DNA of 32,849 bases from Candidatus Saccharimonadales bacterium (GTDB taxonomy: Bacteria; Patescibacteriota; Saccharimonadia; UBA4664; DATIHN01), in the NCBI GenBank assembly GCA_035480635.1, contig DATIHN010000006.1, positions 1-32,849 of the forward strand. The letters run 5' to 3'. This document shows, in pieces, positions 1 to 6,135 of this stretch (within the stretch, counting starts at the first letter, position 1; every line of letters starts with the position of its first letter). The notes below the pieces were generated by a model, which saw only the letters and a program-made list of their open reading frames with translations, was not told the DNA's origin and made no database searches. Position numbers and translations under genes: made by a program.

Positions 1-834
1 CACATTGCGGCTCTGGCACCCTCCGACCAACCACCACTGCTCAAGCTAGCCCTGCTGGGCCGTCCCAATGTTGGTAAATCCAGCATTCTAAACGCTCTCT
101 GTGGTCGGTCGGCTGCCATCGTATCCGAACAGGCGGGGACCACCCGAGATGTGCGGACTATCAGCCTGAAGGCGCATGGTCAAAACATCCATATTCTCGA
201 TACAGCTGGTTTGCGCCGGCGGGGCAAAATCGTACCCGGAACCGAAAAATTCAGTACTATTCGGACGGCTCAAGCCATTGCCAGTGCCGATATCTGCGCC
301 CTGATAATGGATGCCACTGAATTGGGCGTGGCCGGAGATCAGCATATTGCCGGTATGGTTAAAGAAGCCGGCAAGGGCTTAATTCTAGTGGTTAATAAAT
401 GGGATGCGGTGGAGAGAGATGATAAAACCCAAGCCCACCTGAGTCGGGCTCTAGCTCGTGATCTAGCCTTTGTCGGCTGGGCGCCGCTGGTCTTTACCTC
501 GGCCACCACCAATCTCCATATCCGCCAACTGCTTGAACTAGCCACTCAAATTCACACTCGCCGTAACCAAACTCTTGCCACCGGGCCGCTGAACCGCGTG
601 GTCGAAGACTTGGTCCGAGCGCACCCACCGGCTGGCCTCAAAGGCATTCGACCCAAAATCAATTATGCCACCCAAACCGGGACCAATCCGCCTGAAGTAA
701 CCTTCTTTACCAGCCACCCTCGCGCCATCCACTTTTCCTACTTGCGTTATCTGGAAAACGGCTTACGGTCGGCCTATGACTTTATCGGCACACCAATTAA
801 ACTGGAATTTAGATCTAAGCGAGACAAATTATGA
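1..834 (+). CDS. der: Ribosome-assembly GTPase Der (EngA), 5' truncated by the window edge
   Basis: Der is a tandem-GTPase protein that helps mature the 50S subunit. The reading frame is open from base 1, so the first G domain lies outside the window. What remains is the second G domain and the C-terminal KH-like domain. Visible motifs are the P-loop GRPNVGKS (bases 58-81), G3 DTAG near base 199, G4 NKWD near base 397 and a G5-like SAT near base 502. The last ~70 residues (RPKINYATQTG through FIGTPIKLEF) match the Der KH domain and its usual ending. An internal ATG at 151 falls after the P-loop and cannot be the start. The stop overlaps the pth start as ATGA (831-834), suggesting translational coupling. 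Confidence 0.95.
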   Translation, partial: HIAALAPSDQPPLLKLALLGRPNVGKSSILNALCGRSAAIVSEQAGTTRDVRTISLKAHGQNIHILDTAGLRRRGKIVPGTEKFSTIRTAQAIASADICALIMDATELGVAGDQHIAGMVKEAGKGLILVVNKWDAVERDDKTQAHLSRALARDLAFVGWAPLVFTSATTNLHIRQLLELATQIHTRRNQTLATGPLNRVVEDLVRAHPPAGLKGIRPKINYATQTGTNPPEVTFFTSHPRAIHFSYLRYLENGLRSAYDFIGTPIKLEFRSKRDKL

Positions 835-1394
835 AATTAATTGTTGGATTGGGTAATGTTGGAGCCGGTCATGATCACAATCGCCACAACCTGGGGTTTA
901 TGGTGGTTAATGAGCTAGCTCAGCGAATGGAAGCTGAGTTTGCGGCCAAACCAAATTGGCGGATGGATCTAGCCGAGGTCGGGGAGGGGGCCGACAAGCA
1001 AATACTGGCTAAACCGACTACGATGATGAATCTGAGTGGGCAGGCTATCGGCAAAGTCATGCAGTTTTATAAACTAGAGCCGTCTGAGGTTTGGGTCATC
1101 CATGATGAGTTGGATTTGCAGTTTGGACAATTGCGGGTCCGCGAGGGCGGGGGCGATGCTGGCCACAACGGCGTTAAATCAGTTATTAGTTCGATCGGCC
1201 CTCATTGCATCCGTTGGCGCATTGGTATCGGCCGGCCCCCGGAGCACATGGATTCGGCTGATTTTGTGCTGCAAAACTTTAGCCCCCAAGAAGTGGGGCA
1301 GTTGCCGATGGTTATAAAAGGCGCGGCTGACGCCATTGAACAGGCCCTGGACCACGGCCATGAGGACACAACTCATAAGTTGCTCGAGTCTTAA
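831..1394 (+). CDS. pth: Peptidyl-tRNA hydrolase
   Basis: Pth cleaves the ester bond of peptidyl-tRNAs dropped by ribosomes. The 187 residues match the family length. The catalytic RHN motif is at residues 17-19 (His18), followed by KPTTMMNLSG near residue 60, HDELDL near 90 and GGGDAGHNG near 105. These correspond to the conserved Asn, Asp and Asn that line the active site. The N-terminal loop is unusual: most bacteria have GxxNPGxxY, but here it reads GLGNVGAGH, so the Pro and Tyr are replaced by Val and His. The ATG overlaps the der stop by 4 bases. A long non-coding stretch follows. Confidence 0.96.
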   Translation: MKLIVGLGNVGAGHDHNRHNLGFMVVNELAQRMEAEFAAKPNWRMDLAEVGEGADKQILAKPTTMMNLSGQAIGKVMQFYKLEPSEVWVIHDELDLQFGQLRVREGGGDAGHNGVKSVISSIGPHCIRWRIGIGRPPEHMDSADFVLQNFSPQEVGQLPMVIKGAADAIEQALDHGHEDTTHKLLES

Positions 1395-1411
1395 ACAAGA
1401 GACATTTATCT

Positions 1412-1493
1412 CCCCACCAATTTTTTGTGTAAGCTCTTACTTCTTACTCCTGTAATACTTTGTATGGCTGTCGATACAAAAAAATTGGTGGGG
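1412..1493. repeat. Hairpin A (left outer)
   Basis: The arm CCCCACCAATTTTTTGT (1412-1428) pairs with ACAAAAAAATTGGTGGGG (1476-1493). The loop begins GTGTAAGCT and ends GTCGATAC. The T6 side is next to GTGTAAGCT and the A7 side is next to GTCGATAC. The same asymmetry appears in hairpin D when it is read on the other strand. Confidence 0.9.
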
Positions 1494-1518
1494 TCTGTTT
1501 CTTTTCTGGATCATCTAG

Positions 1519-1569
1519 AGCAGATTGCTCATGGGTATACTCCCACTATCTAATCCTTCGCAATCTGCT
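1519..1569. repeat. Hairpin B (left inner)
   Basis: AGCAGATTGC (1519-1528) pairs perfectly with GCAATCTGCT (1560-1569) around a 31-nt loop containing CTCCCAC. It corresponds to hairpin C in reverse complement, with two compensated stem pairs. Confidence 0.9.
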
Positions 1570-1622
1570 GAATGGGGTTAATAAATACACCCTGCTGGAT
1601 GAAAACCTGAATTAGTCAATTT

Positions 1623-1674
1623 AGCAGGTTGTGAGGGGTTTGGTGGTGGGAGGAAGTAAAACGAACAACCTGCT
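1623..1674. repeat. Hairpin C (right inner)
   Basis: AGCAGGTTGT (1623-1632) pairs perfectly with ACAACCTGCT (1665-1674) around a 32-nt loop. Relative to hairpin B an A-T pair has become G-C and a C-G pair has become T-A. The reverse complement of its loop shares CTCCCAC and most of the following 13 bases with the loop of B. Confidence 0.9.
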
Positions 1675-1697
1675 CCTATTGATCCAAAAGATAAACT

Positions 1698-1781
1698 CCC
1701 CAGCCCATTTTTTTGTATCGACTAAGTTAGTAGTCGTAATGGGAGTATGAAGAGTCAGCTTACACAAAAAATGGGCTGGGG
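1698..1781. repeat. Hairpin D (right outer)
   Basis: CCCCAGCCCATTTTTTTGT (1698-1716) pairs with ACAAAAAATGGGCTGGGG (1764-1781); the pairing can extend one or two bases with a small bulge. Read on the minus strand its loop starts GTGTAAGCT and ends GTCGATAC, exactly as hairpin A does, and it is the same 51 nt long. Confidence 0.9.
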
Positions 1782-1803
1782 GGAGAAGTTGGACCACATC
1801 CGC

Positions 1804-1884
1804 AGGAGATCCTTCGTCCGCCAGCTGGCGGATCGATCAGGATGACATTTCGGGATATTGCCGCGCTTCGCTCGCAATGACGAT
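1804..1884. repeat. Dispersed palindromic repeat of the CERSAAIS type
   Basis: The segment contains the perfect 16-bp palindrome TCCGCCAGCTGGCGGA (1817-1832), then CAGGATGACA, then GCTTCGCTCGCAATGACG (1865-1882). Strings of this kind recur as intergenic repeats in many bacterial genomes. They are often mistranslated as NRHCERSAAIS, which is the frame seen here on the minus strand. Recognition is from memory of the pattern; copy number in this genome cannot be seen. Confidence 0.65.
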
Positions 1885-1915
1885 TGTAAATTGATACTTC
1901 AAAATTGAAAACTGG

Positions 1916-2067
1916 AGCGGTTGAAGTGGGTCGATAGTTTATGGACTTTTTGGTAAAACAAAAGTCCAAGCAGGTGGTTACTTGGACTTTTGTCACACCC
2001 TTCAACGCCAGCACCCAAGGCGCGTTTGTCGGTCTCATTGTATATTAATAGACCGCGGGTTGAAGGG
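1916..2067. repeat. Structured segment with mutually exclusive pairings
   Basis: ACAAAAGTCCAAG (1958-1970) pairs perfectly with CTTGGACTTTTGT (1981-1993), 13 bp around a 10-nt loop. The same middle arm can also pair with TGGACTTTTT just upstream (from 1943). On the outside, GTTGAAG near 1919 can pair with CTTCAAC (2000-2006), which can instead pair with GTTGAAG near 2059. A further stem GGTCT/AGACC (2031-2035/2050-2054) lies between. Two three-way choices nested together resemble an attenuator or switch, but no gene follows directly. Confidence 0.6.
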
Positions 2068-2070
2068 ACT

Positions 2071-2125
2071 GATCCGCCAGCGGCTACCTAAAGGAGGGTG
2101 CATTTAGGGTTGCCTCGGGCGGATC
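2071..2125. repeat. Hairpin with GATCCGCC/GGCGGATC ends
   Basis: GATCCGCC (2071-2078) pairs with GGCGGATC (2118-2125). An inner stem CCTAAA (2087-2092) pairs with TTTAGG (2103-2108). The outer arm shares the GGCGGATC string with the palindrome at 1817-1832, so the two may belong to the same repeat family. Confidence 0.6.
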
Positions 2126-2161
2126 GGTGATATACATTGTTAAAAATACCAGTGTAAATAG

Positions 2162-2189
2162 GTATGAGCGCCATACTAACACAGTTAGT
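2162..2189. promoter_or_regulatory. Two overlapping inverted repeats before dprA
   Basis: GTATG-AGCGC-CATAC (2162-2176) and ACTAAC-ACA-GTTAGT (2175-2189) are both perfect and sit 20-48 bp before the chosen dprA start. They resemble operators. No convincing -35/-10 pair was found, so the regulatory role is a guess. Confidence 0.35.
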
Positions 2190-2209
2190 AACTATTGTCA
2201 ATACGACTT

Positions 2210-3058
2210 ATGCAAATTTCTGAAATTACCCCGATAGACTCAAATTACCCCGATAGTTTAAGGGAGATTCCGTCTGTCCCTAAAACTCTATATTTTTTGG
2301 GTGAATTGCCAAATCGGCCAACAGTAGCCATCGTTGGGGCCAGGCGCCCAACCGAATACGGCAAGCGGGTTACATATCAGCTAGCCAGCGAACTGGCCAG
2401 TGCCGGTATTGCCATCGTTAGCGGCTTGGCCTATGGCCTGGATAGCATTGCTCATACTGGAGCCCTGGATGCTGGCGGCCAGACCATTGCGGTCTTGGCC
2501 GGCGGGCTGCACAAAATTTATCCAGCCGGACATCGCAATCTGGCCATTAGAATTCTCCAATCCGGCGGCGGCATCGTTAGTGAATATCCCGAGGGCATGC
2601 CATCACTCAGACAATATTTCCCTGCCAGGAACCGCATCGTCTCCGGACTATCACTGGCCGTCATTATCCCAGAAGCGGAAGCTTCCAGCGGTTCGCTGAT
2701 CACGGCCAAGTTTGCCTTGAATCAAAACCGCCTAGTTATGGCCGTTCCTGGCAATATCACCAGCCCGACTAGCGCCGGCCCGAACAACTTAATCAGATCC
2801 GGAGCTATTCCGGTTACAAACTCCAGCGACGTTTTGGCGGCACTCGATCTAACTACGGCCGATGCTAAACCGACTGCCCAACCCAAAAGTAAGGAAGAGG
2901 CTCTGATATTGGAACTCTTAGAAAAAGGAATTAATTCCAGTGAGGATTTGATTCAAGCCAGTGAACTGGGAGCCAGTCAGTTTGCCAACGTTATAACGCT
3001 CATGGAAATCACCGGCAAAGTCCGCAACCTGGGGGCCGGCCAATGGGTGGCCAGGTAA
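2210..3058 (+). CDS. dprA: DNA-processing protein DprA (Smf)
   Basis: DprA binds incoming single-stranded DNA during natural transformation and loads RecA on it. The Rossmann-like core shows VGARRPTEYGK near residue 45, SGLAYGLDSIAHTGAL, AVLAGGLHKIYPAGH, FPARNRIVSGLS and SSGSLITAKFAL, all typical of the family. The C-terminal ~55 residues form a small winged-helix (DML1-like) domain. The N-terminal SAM domain seen in some DprA proteins is absent. A TTG at 2195 would add five residues; ATG 2210 is preferred because its product begins like relatives (QISEITPIDSNYP). There is no clear Shine-Dalgarno sequence. It stands alone between repeats and an orphan pair; competence is common in Saccharibacteria. 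Confidence 0.95.
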   Translation: MQISEITPIDSNYPDSLREIPSVPKTLYFLGELPNRPTVAIVGARRPTEYGKRVTYQLASELASAGIAIVSGLAYGLDSIAHTGALDAGGQTIAVLAGGLHKIYPAGHRNLAIRILQSGGGIVSEYPEGMPSLRQYFPARNRIVSGLSLAVIIPEAEASSGSLITAKFALNQNRLVMAVPGNITSPTSAGPNNLIRSGAIPVTNSSDVLAALDLTTADAKPTAQPKSKEEALILELLEKGINSSEDLIQASELGASQFANVITLMEITGKVRNLGAGQWVAR

Positions 3059-3062
3059 GTTA

Positions 3063-3091
3063 TTGACGTCCTAATACTTATATGGTAATAT
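3063..3091 (+). promoter_or_regulatory. Strong sigma70-type promoter for the 3128 gene
   Basis: TTGACG (3063-3068), a 17-bp spacer and TAATAT (3086-3091), with an extended -10 TGG directly before the hexamer. It starts five bases after the dprA stop. The ATGGTAATATA end is identical to that of the promoter at 8550. Confidence 0.75.
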
Positions 3092-3127
3092 AACAATAGT
3101 TCATTCCCAATCAAATCGGAGTCAGAG

Positions 3128-3463
3128 ATGCAACGACTAAAGTTGATCGGCCTCGGTGTTCTGGCGTTTGTATTGCACGGCGCAGTCCGCTTGAGATACC
3201 GGCGCGAGACCAAGCAGGAACGTGACATCAGAGAGACAAACAACCTGATCGAATGCGTCGAGTACGCGTTCGAAGAAGGCAGAGACCCCGAAGGGGAGCT
3301 GCTTGGGTTGGTTGCAACAGAACTCTGCGAGCAGCTGCAAAAGGGACTGCCACCGGAGCTGGCTGCCAGAGCCCACGAGGCGGGCTCCAAGGCAGTTGGT
3401 GAATCATTCCGACGCATGTCTGTTGCTCAGCGGGCCAAATCAAACTCCTACTCAAGCTCGTAA
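3128..3463 (+). CDS. Small membrane-anchored protein of unknown function
   Basis: The 111-residue product is not recognised. It begins with a short positive stretch and one hydrophobic segment (residues 5-21, LIGLGVLAFVLHGAV), followed by RLRYRRETK. That suggests a single N-terminal membrane anchor with a charged soluble part; the middle is acidic and helical (ECVEYAFEEGRDPEGELLG). GGAG about 8 bases before the ATG serves as ribosome-binding site. It has its own consensus promoter, and the next gene follows after 33 bp. Codon choice looks richer in G/C-ending codons than in dprA or topA (an impression, not counted). It may be an acquired or fast-evolving gene. Confidence 0.65.
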   Translation: MQRLKLIGLGVLAFVLHGAVRLRYRRETKQERDIRETNNLIECVEYAFEEGRDPEGELLGLVATELCEQLQKGLPPELAARAHEAGSKAVGESFRRMSVAQRAKSNSYSSS

Positions 3464-3483
3464 GTAGGCTTGGGAATTTCGAC

Positions 3484-3490
3484 AGGAAGG
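3484..3490 (+). promoter_or_regulatory. Shine-Dalgarno site that fixes the next start
   Basis: AGGAAGG lies 6 bases before GTG 3497. It lies inside the coding sequence if translation began at the upstream TTG 3470, so it argues for the GTG start. Confidence 0.7.
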
Positions 3491-3496
3491 CATACC

Positions 3497-3811
3497 GTGC
3501 GCACCCGATCCCAGACCTTGATCACGATCCTGATCCTGACCGGCATGGCGACGCTCTTCGGCATTATAAGGATGCGCGATAAGCGCATTGACTCCCGCGC
3601 TCAAGCGGAGGTAGACACAATCCTGCGTCTGTTTGATCTCTACCGGATCCACAGGCGGCTGACCCCAAGCGAACGCCAGCGGCTCGAAAGAGCCCTGCAA
3701 TCGCTTCAGGATCTCGAGGTAGAGCACGACCTGACTTACGGACGTTGGGTCTACGACATGGTCTTTGCAGCCCAATGGGTCCTAACCCTAGAGACTCGTC
3801 GAGCGGCCTGA
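3497..3811 (+). CDS. Small membrane-anchored protein of unknown function
   Basis: The GTG start is chosen over the longer TTG 3470 because of the AGGAAGG site 6 bases upstream. The 104-residue product opens RTRSQT, then one hydrophobic segment LITILILTGMATLFGII (about residues 7-23), then the basic RMRDKR. The remainder is helical, with LTPSERQRLERALQSLQDLEVEHDL. The build matches that of the gene 33 bp upstream: one anchor, a basic flank and a charged helical tail. The two are probably co-transcribed and may act together, though they share no clear sequence similarity. Tandem hairpins and a T-rich run follow. No family is recognised. Confidence 0.65.
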   Translation: MRTRSQTLITILILTGMATLFGIIRMRDKRIDSRAQAEVDTILRLFDLYRIHRRLTPSERQRLERALQSLQDLEVEHDLTYGRWVYDMVFAAQWVLTLETRRAA

Positions 3812-3824
3812 TCAACGAAGACTC

Positions 3825-3883
3825 GGCGGGTGGTAACACGGCCACCCGCCAACGCCCAAGCGCAAGTTTGGGCGCTTTCTTTA
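3825..3883 (+). terminator. Tandem hairpins ending in a rho-independent terminator
   Basis: The first stem is GGCGGGTGG (3825-3833) with CCACCCGCC (3842-3850). The second is CGCCCAA (3853-3859) with TTGGGCG (3868-3874), followed at once by CTTTCTTTAT. It lies 13 bp after the stop of the orphan pair and insulates topA. Confidence 0.8.
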
Positions 3884-3931
3884 TATATAGAAATTTTTTA
3901 CGCAACCATACATATTCGAATAAAAATCAGC

Positions 3932-3959
3932 TTGCATTCAAAAATTAAATCGCTACGAT
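3932..3959 (+). promoter_or_regulatory. topA promoter, probably giving a leaderless mRNA
   Basis: TTGCAT (3932-3937), a 16-bp spacer and TACGAT (3954-3959). The hexamer ends 9 bases before the ATG at 3969, so transcription should begin within about 3 bases of the start codon. No Shine-Dalgarno is present. Confidence 0.5.
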
Positions 3960-3968
3960 AAAGTTCGT

Positions 3969-5990
3969 ATGAGTAAAAATGTTGTAGTTGTAGAAAGCCC
4001 CGCCAAGGCCAATACTATCGAGAAATTCCTGGGCAAAGGCTATAGCGTGCTGGCCAGCTATGGCCATGTTCGCGATCTGCCGAAGAGCAAATTGGGCATT
4101 GATGTGGAGCATAATTTTGAGCCGGAATACATTATTCCACGCGGTTCGGGCAAGACCGTTAAAGCCCTTAAAACTGCGCTAGCCGCGGCTGATACGATTT
4201 ATCTGGCCACCGACTACGACCGCGAAGGCGAGGCCATTGCCTGGCACATTTTGCAGGCCATTCCGCCCACGGGCAAACAAAAGGTCAACCGCATAACCTT
4301 CACCGAAATTACCGAACCAGCCATCAAAGCCGCTATCACCAACCCGCGTGATATCGATCAAGATCTGGTGGATGCTCAACAGGCCCGGCGGGTACTGGAT
4401 CGCTTGGTCGGCTATTCACTCAGCCCGGTCTTATGGAAGAAAGTCCGCAGTGGTCTCTCGGCCGGTCGCGTCCAATCAGTCGCCCTCAAACTAATCGTTG
4501 ATCGCGAACGTGAGATCGAAGCCTTTAAACCGGCTGAATACTGGAGCCTTATAGCTGAGCTGGAAACAACCAAGGGCGAACGTTTGAACGCTGAGCTGAC
4601 CAAGGTGGGTGGTAAAAAGCCCGAAGTCACATCGGAAAAAGCCGCAAAAGAGCTAGAGTCGAAACTAAAGGAGGCAAATTTCGTAGTTGAGAGCATCGAT
4701 TCAAAAGAGGTTAAGCGCTCACCAGCCCCGCCCTTTATTACTAGCTCTTTGCAGCAAGAAGCCAGCCGCAAATTAAGTTTTAGTTCGCGTAAAACCATGA
4801 TGGTGGCCCAACAGCTCTACGAGGGCATCAACCTGGCCGGCCAACACGTCGGTTTGATTAGCTACATGCGCACCGATAGTTTTAATTTGAGCACAGAAGC
4901 CACGACTCAAGCCAAACAATTGATCGAGAAGCTCTATGGCAAACCCTACGCCACTCAGGCACCGCGGGCTTATAAAAAGAAAGTCCGGGGAGCTCAGGAA
5001 GCTCACGAAGCCATCAGGCCAACTGATTTGAGTCGCCAGCCGGGTGACCTGGCCCAGCATTTAACCAAAGATCAACTGCGACTCTACCAACTAATCTGGC
5101 AGCGCACTATGGCCAGTCAAATCAGCGATGCTAAGTATTTGCAAAAGGGCGCCAACATCGCGGCCGCTGATTGCATCCTGCGGGCCAAAGGCCGCGAAAC
5201 TCTCTTTGATGGTTTTACGCGCGTCTACACCGAGAGTCGCGATGACGGCGAAGACGAAAACGATGCCGCGCTATCAGAGCTAACTAAAGACGAGAAGTTG
5301 AAGTTGGTTGAACTATTGCCAGAGCAGCACTTTACCAGCCCGCCGCCGCGCTACACCGAAGCCAGCCTGATTAAAGTTTTGGAGGAAAACGGCATTGGTC
5401 GGCCATCGACCTATGCCCCAACCATGGGTACGATTATTAATCGTGGTTACGTGCGCTTAGAAAACCGCCAGTTCCACCCCCAAGACGTTGGCTATTTGGT
5501 GACCGATCTATTAACCAAGCATTTTCCCTTTGTGGTTAACGAGCAATTTACGGCCGATGTCGAAGACAAGCTTGACGACATTGCCGAAGGGCAAAAGGAG
5601 TGGAAACCATTTATTAAGGACTTTTATGGTCCGATGCGGGAGCTAATTGATACCGAGACCGATAAGATTCCGCGGATGAAGATCCCGGAAATTCCAACCG
5701 ATGAAAAGTGCGAGGTCTGTGGCAAGCCCATGGTCATTAAATCTGGTCGTTTTGGCCAATTTATGGCTTGCACCGGCTTCCCGGAATGTAAAAATACCAA
5801 GCCCTATCACCAGCCAACCGGTATTATTTGTCCGGAGGATGGTGGGGACGTCATCGAACGCAAGACCAAACGCGGCCGAACGTTCTGGGGCTGCGCCAAT
5901 TACCCCGAATGCAAGTTTGCCAGCTGGACCAAGCCGGGCGCCACTAGCGAACCAGCCGAGGCTGCCAAAACAGCCGACACCACTACTTAA
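3969..5990 (+). CDS. topA: DNA topoisomerase I
   Basis: This type IA enzyme relaxes negative supercoils by cutting one strand. The Toprim domain (about residues 1-115) carries VVVESPAKA with Glu9 and the metal site D82-x-D84-x-E86 (TDYDREGE). The nucleophile is Tyr299 in GLISYMRTDS. The central region keeps SAGRVQSVAL and GIGRPSTYAP. Two C-terminal zinc-ribbon repeats follow: the first has four Cys (581, 584, 601, 607); the second has only three (621, 642, 648), with Asp at the fourth position. The end is a low-complexity Ala/Thr tail. At 673 residues it is shorter than the E. coli enzyme (865). A weak hairpin (6056-6075) may end the transcript. Confidence 0.97.
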   Translation: MSKNVVVVESPAKANTIEKFLGKGYSVLASYGHVRDLPKSKLGIDVEHNFEPEYIIPRGSGKTVKALKTALAAADTIYLATDYDREGEAIAWHILQAIPPTGKQKVNRITFTEITEPAIKAAITNPRDIDQDLVDAQQARRVLDRLVGYSLSPVLWKKVRSGLSAGRVQSVALKLIVDREREIEAFKPAEYWSLIAELETTKGERLNAELTKVGGKKPEVTSEKAAKELESKLKEANFVVESIDSKEVKRSPAPPFITSSLQQEASRKLSFSSRKTMMVAQQLYEGINLAGQHVGLISYMRTDSFNLSTEATTQAKQLIEKLYGKPYATQAPRAYKKKVRGAQEAHEAIRPTDLSRQPGDLAQHLTKDQLRLYQLIWQRTMASQISDAKYLQKGANIAAADCILRAKGRETLFDGFTRVYTESRDDGEDENDAALSELTKDEKLKLVELLPEQHFTSPPPRYTEASLIKVLEENGIGRPSTYAPTMGTIINRGYVRLENRQFHPQDVGYLVTDLLTKHFPFVVNEQFTADVEDKLDDIAEGQKEWKPFIKDFYGPMRELIDTETDKIPRMKIPEIPTDEKCEVCGKPMVIKSGRFGQFMACTGFPECKNTKPYHQPTGIICPEDGGDVIERKTKRGRTFWGCANYPECKFASWTKPGATSEPAEAAKTADTTT

Positions 5991-6123
5991 GCCCCGGCTA
6001 GAATTAGCGTTGTGCTATCTGCTAAAGGCCTGTATAGTAATTTGTAACTTTTAACGATTAGGCCTACCTCTAATCATTGATTTTGCTAACTATTTGATCT
6101 AGTAAAGTCTAAGTCCTTGGGCC

Positions 6124-6129
6124 TATGCT
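6124..6129 (+). promoter_or_regulatory. -10 hexamer directly before the PBP gene
   Basis: TATGCT lies exactly 6 bases before the ATG at 6136, placing the start of transcription at the start codon. A competing reading is TTGATT (6077-6082), 17 bp, TAGTAA (6100-6105), giving a ~25-nt leader without a Shine-Dalgarno site. Confidence 0.4.
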
Positions 6130-6135
6130 TTAACT

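Larger units (their letters stand above)
1411..1786. repeat. Large imperfect inverted repeat with two hairpins per arm
   Basis: The left arm holds hairpins A (1412-1493) and B (1519-1569). The right arm holds C (1623-1674) and D (1698-1781), which are the reverse-complement counterparts of B and A. Their order is mirrored around a ~53-bp core (1570-1622). The linkers also match: CTTTTCTGGATCA on the left and the complement of TGATCCAAAAG on the right. A and D enclose loops of exactly 51 nt that share GTGTAAGCT at one end and GTCGATAC at the other. Stems differ between the copies but remain paired. No transposase or other ORF lies inside. The function is unknown; candidates are a non-autonomous mobile element, structured RNAs or a DNA-folding site. 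Confidence 0.85.
1395..2209. other. Gene-free 815-bp stretch packed with inverted repeats
   Basis: No believable gene lies here on either strand. The stretch holds, in order, a large two-arm inverted repeat with four hairpins (1411-1786), a dispersed-type palindromic repeat (1804-1884), a second structured segment with competing pairings (1916-2067), a hairpin with GATCCGCC/GGCGGATC ends (2071-2125), and two short inverted repeats just before dprA (2162-2189). The one longish ORF (1760-2038, minus) is made of repeat sequence. Such crowding between two core genes suggests a tolerated insertion site. Confidence 0.8.

Noticed and set aside
1760-2038. 92-residue minus-strand ORF in the pth-dprA gap
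   Set aside because: It runs through hairpin D, the dispersed repeat (giving the false NRHCERSAAIS string) and the switch-like segment. It has no ribosome-binding site and no family features.
2000-2065. Integron attC-like reading of CTTCAAC...GTTGAAG
   Set aside because: The end boxes miss the required first or last base of RYYYAAC/GTTRRRY, no integrase or cassette is nearby, and the L boxes are not recognisable.
3470-3496. TTG start at 3470 for the second orphan
   Set aside because: The AGGAAGG site lies inside this extension, 6 bases before GTG 3497, so the shorter protein is preferred.
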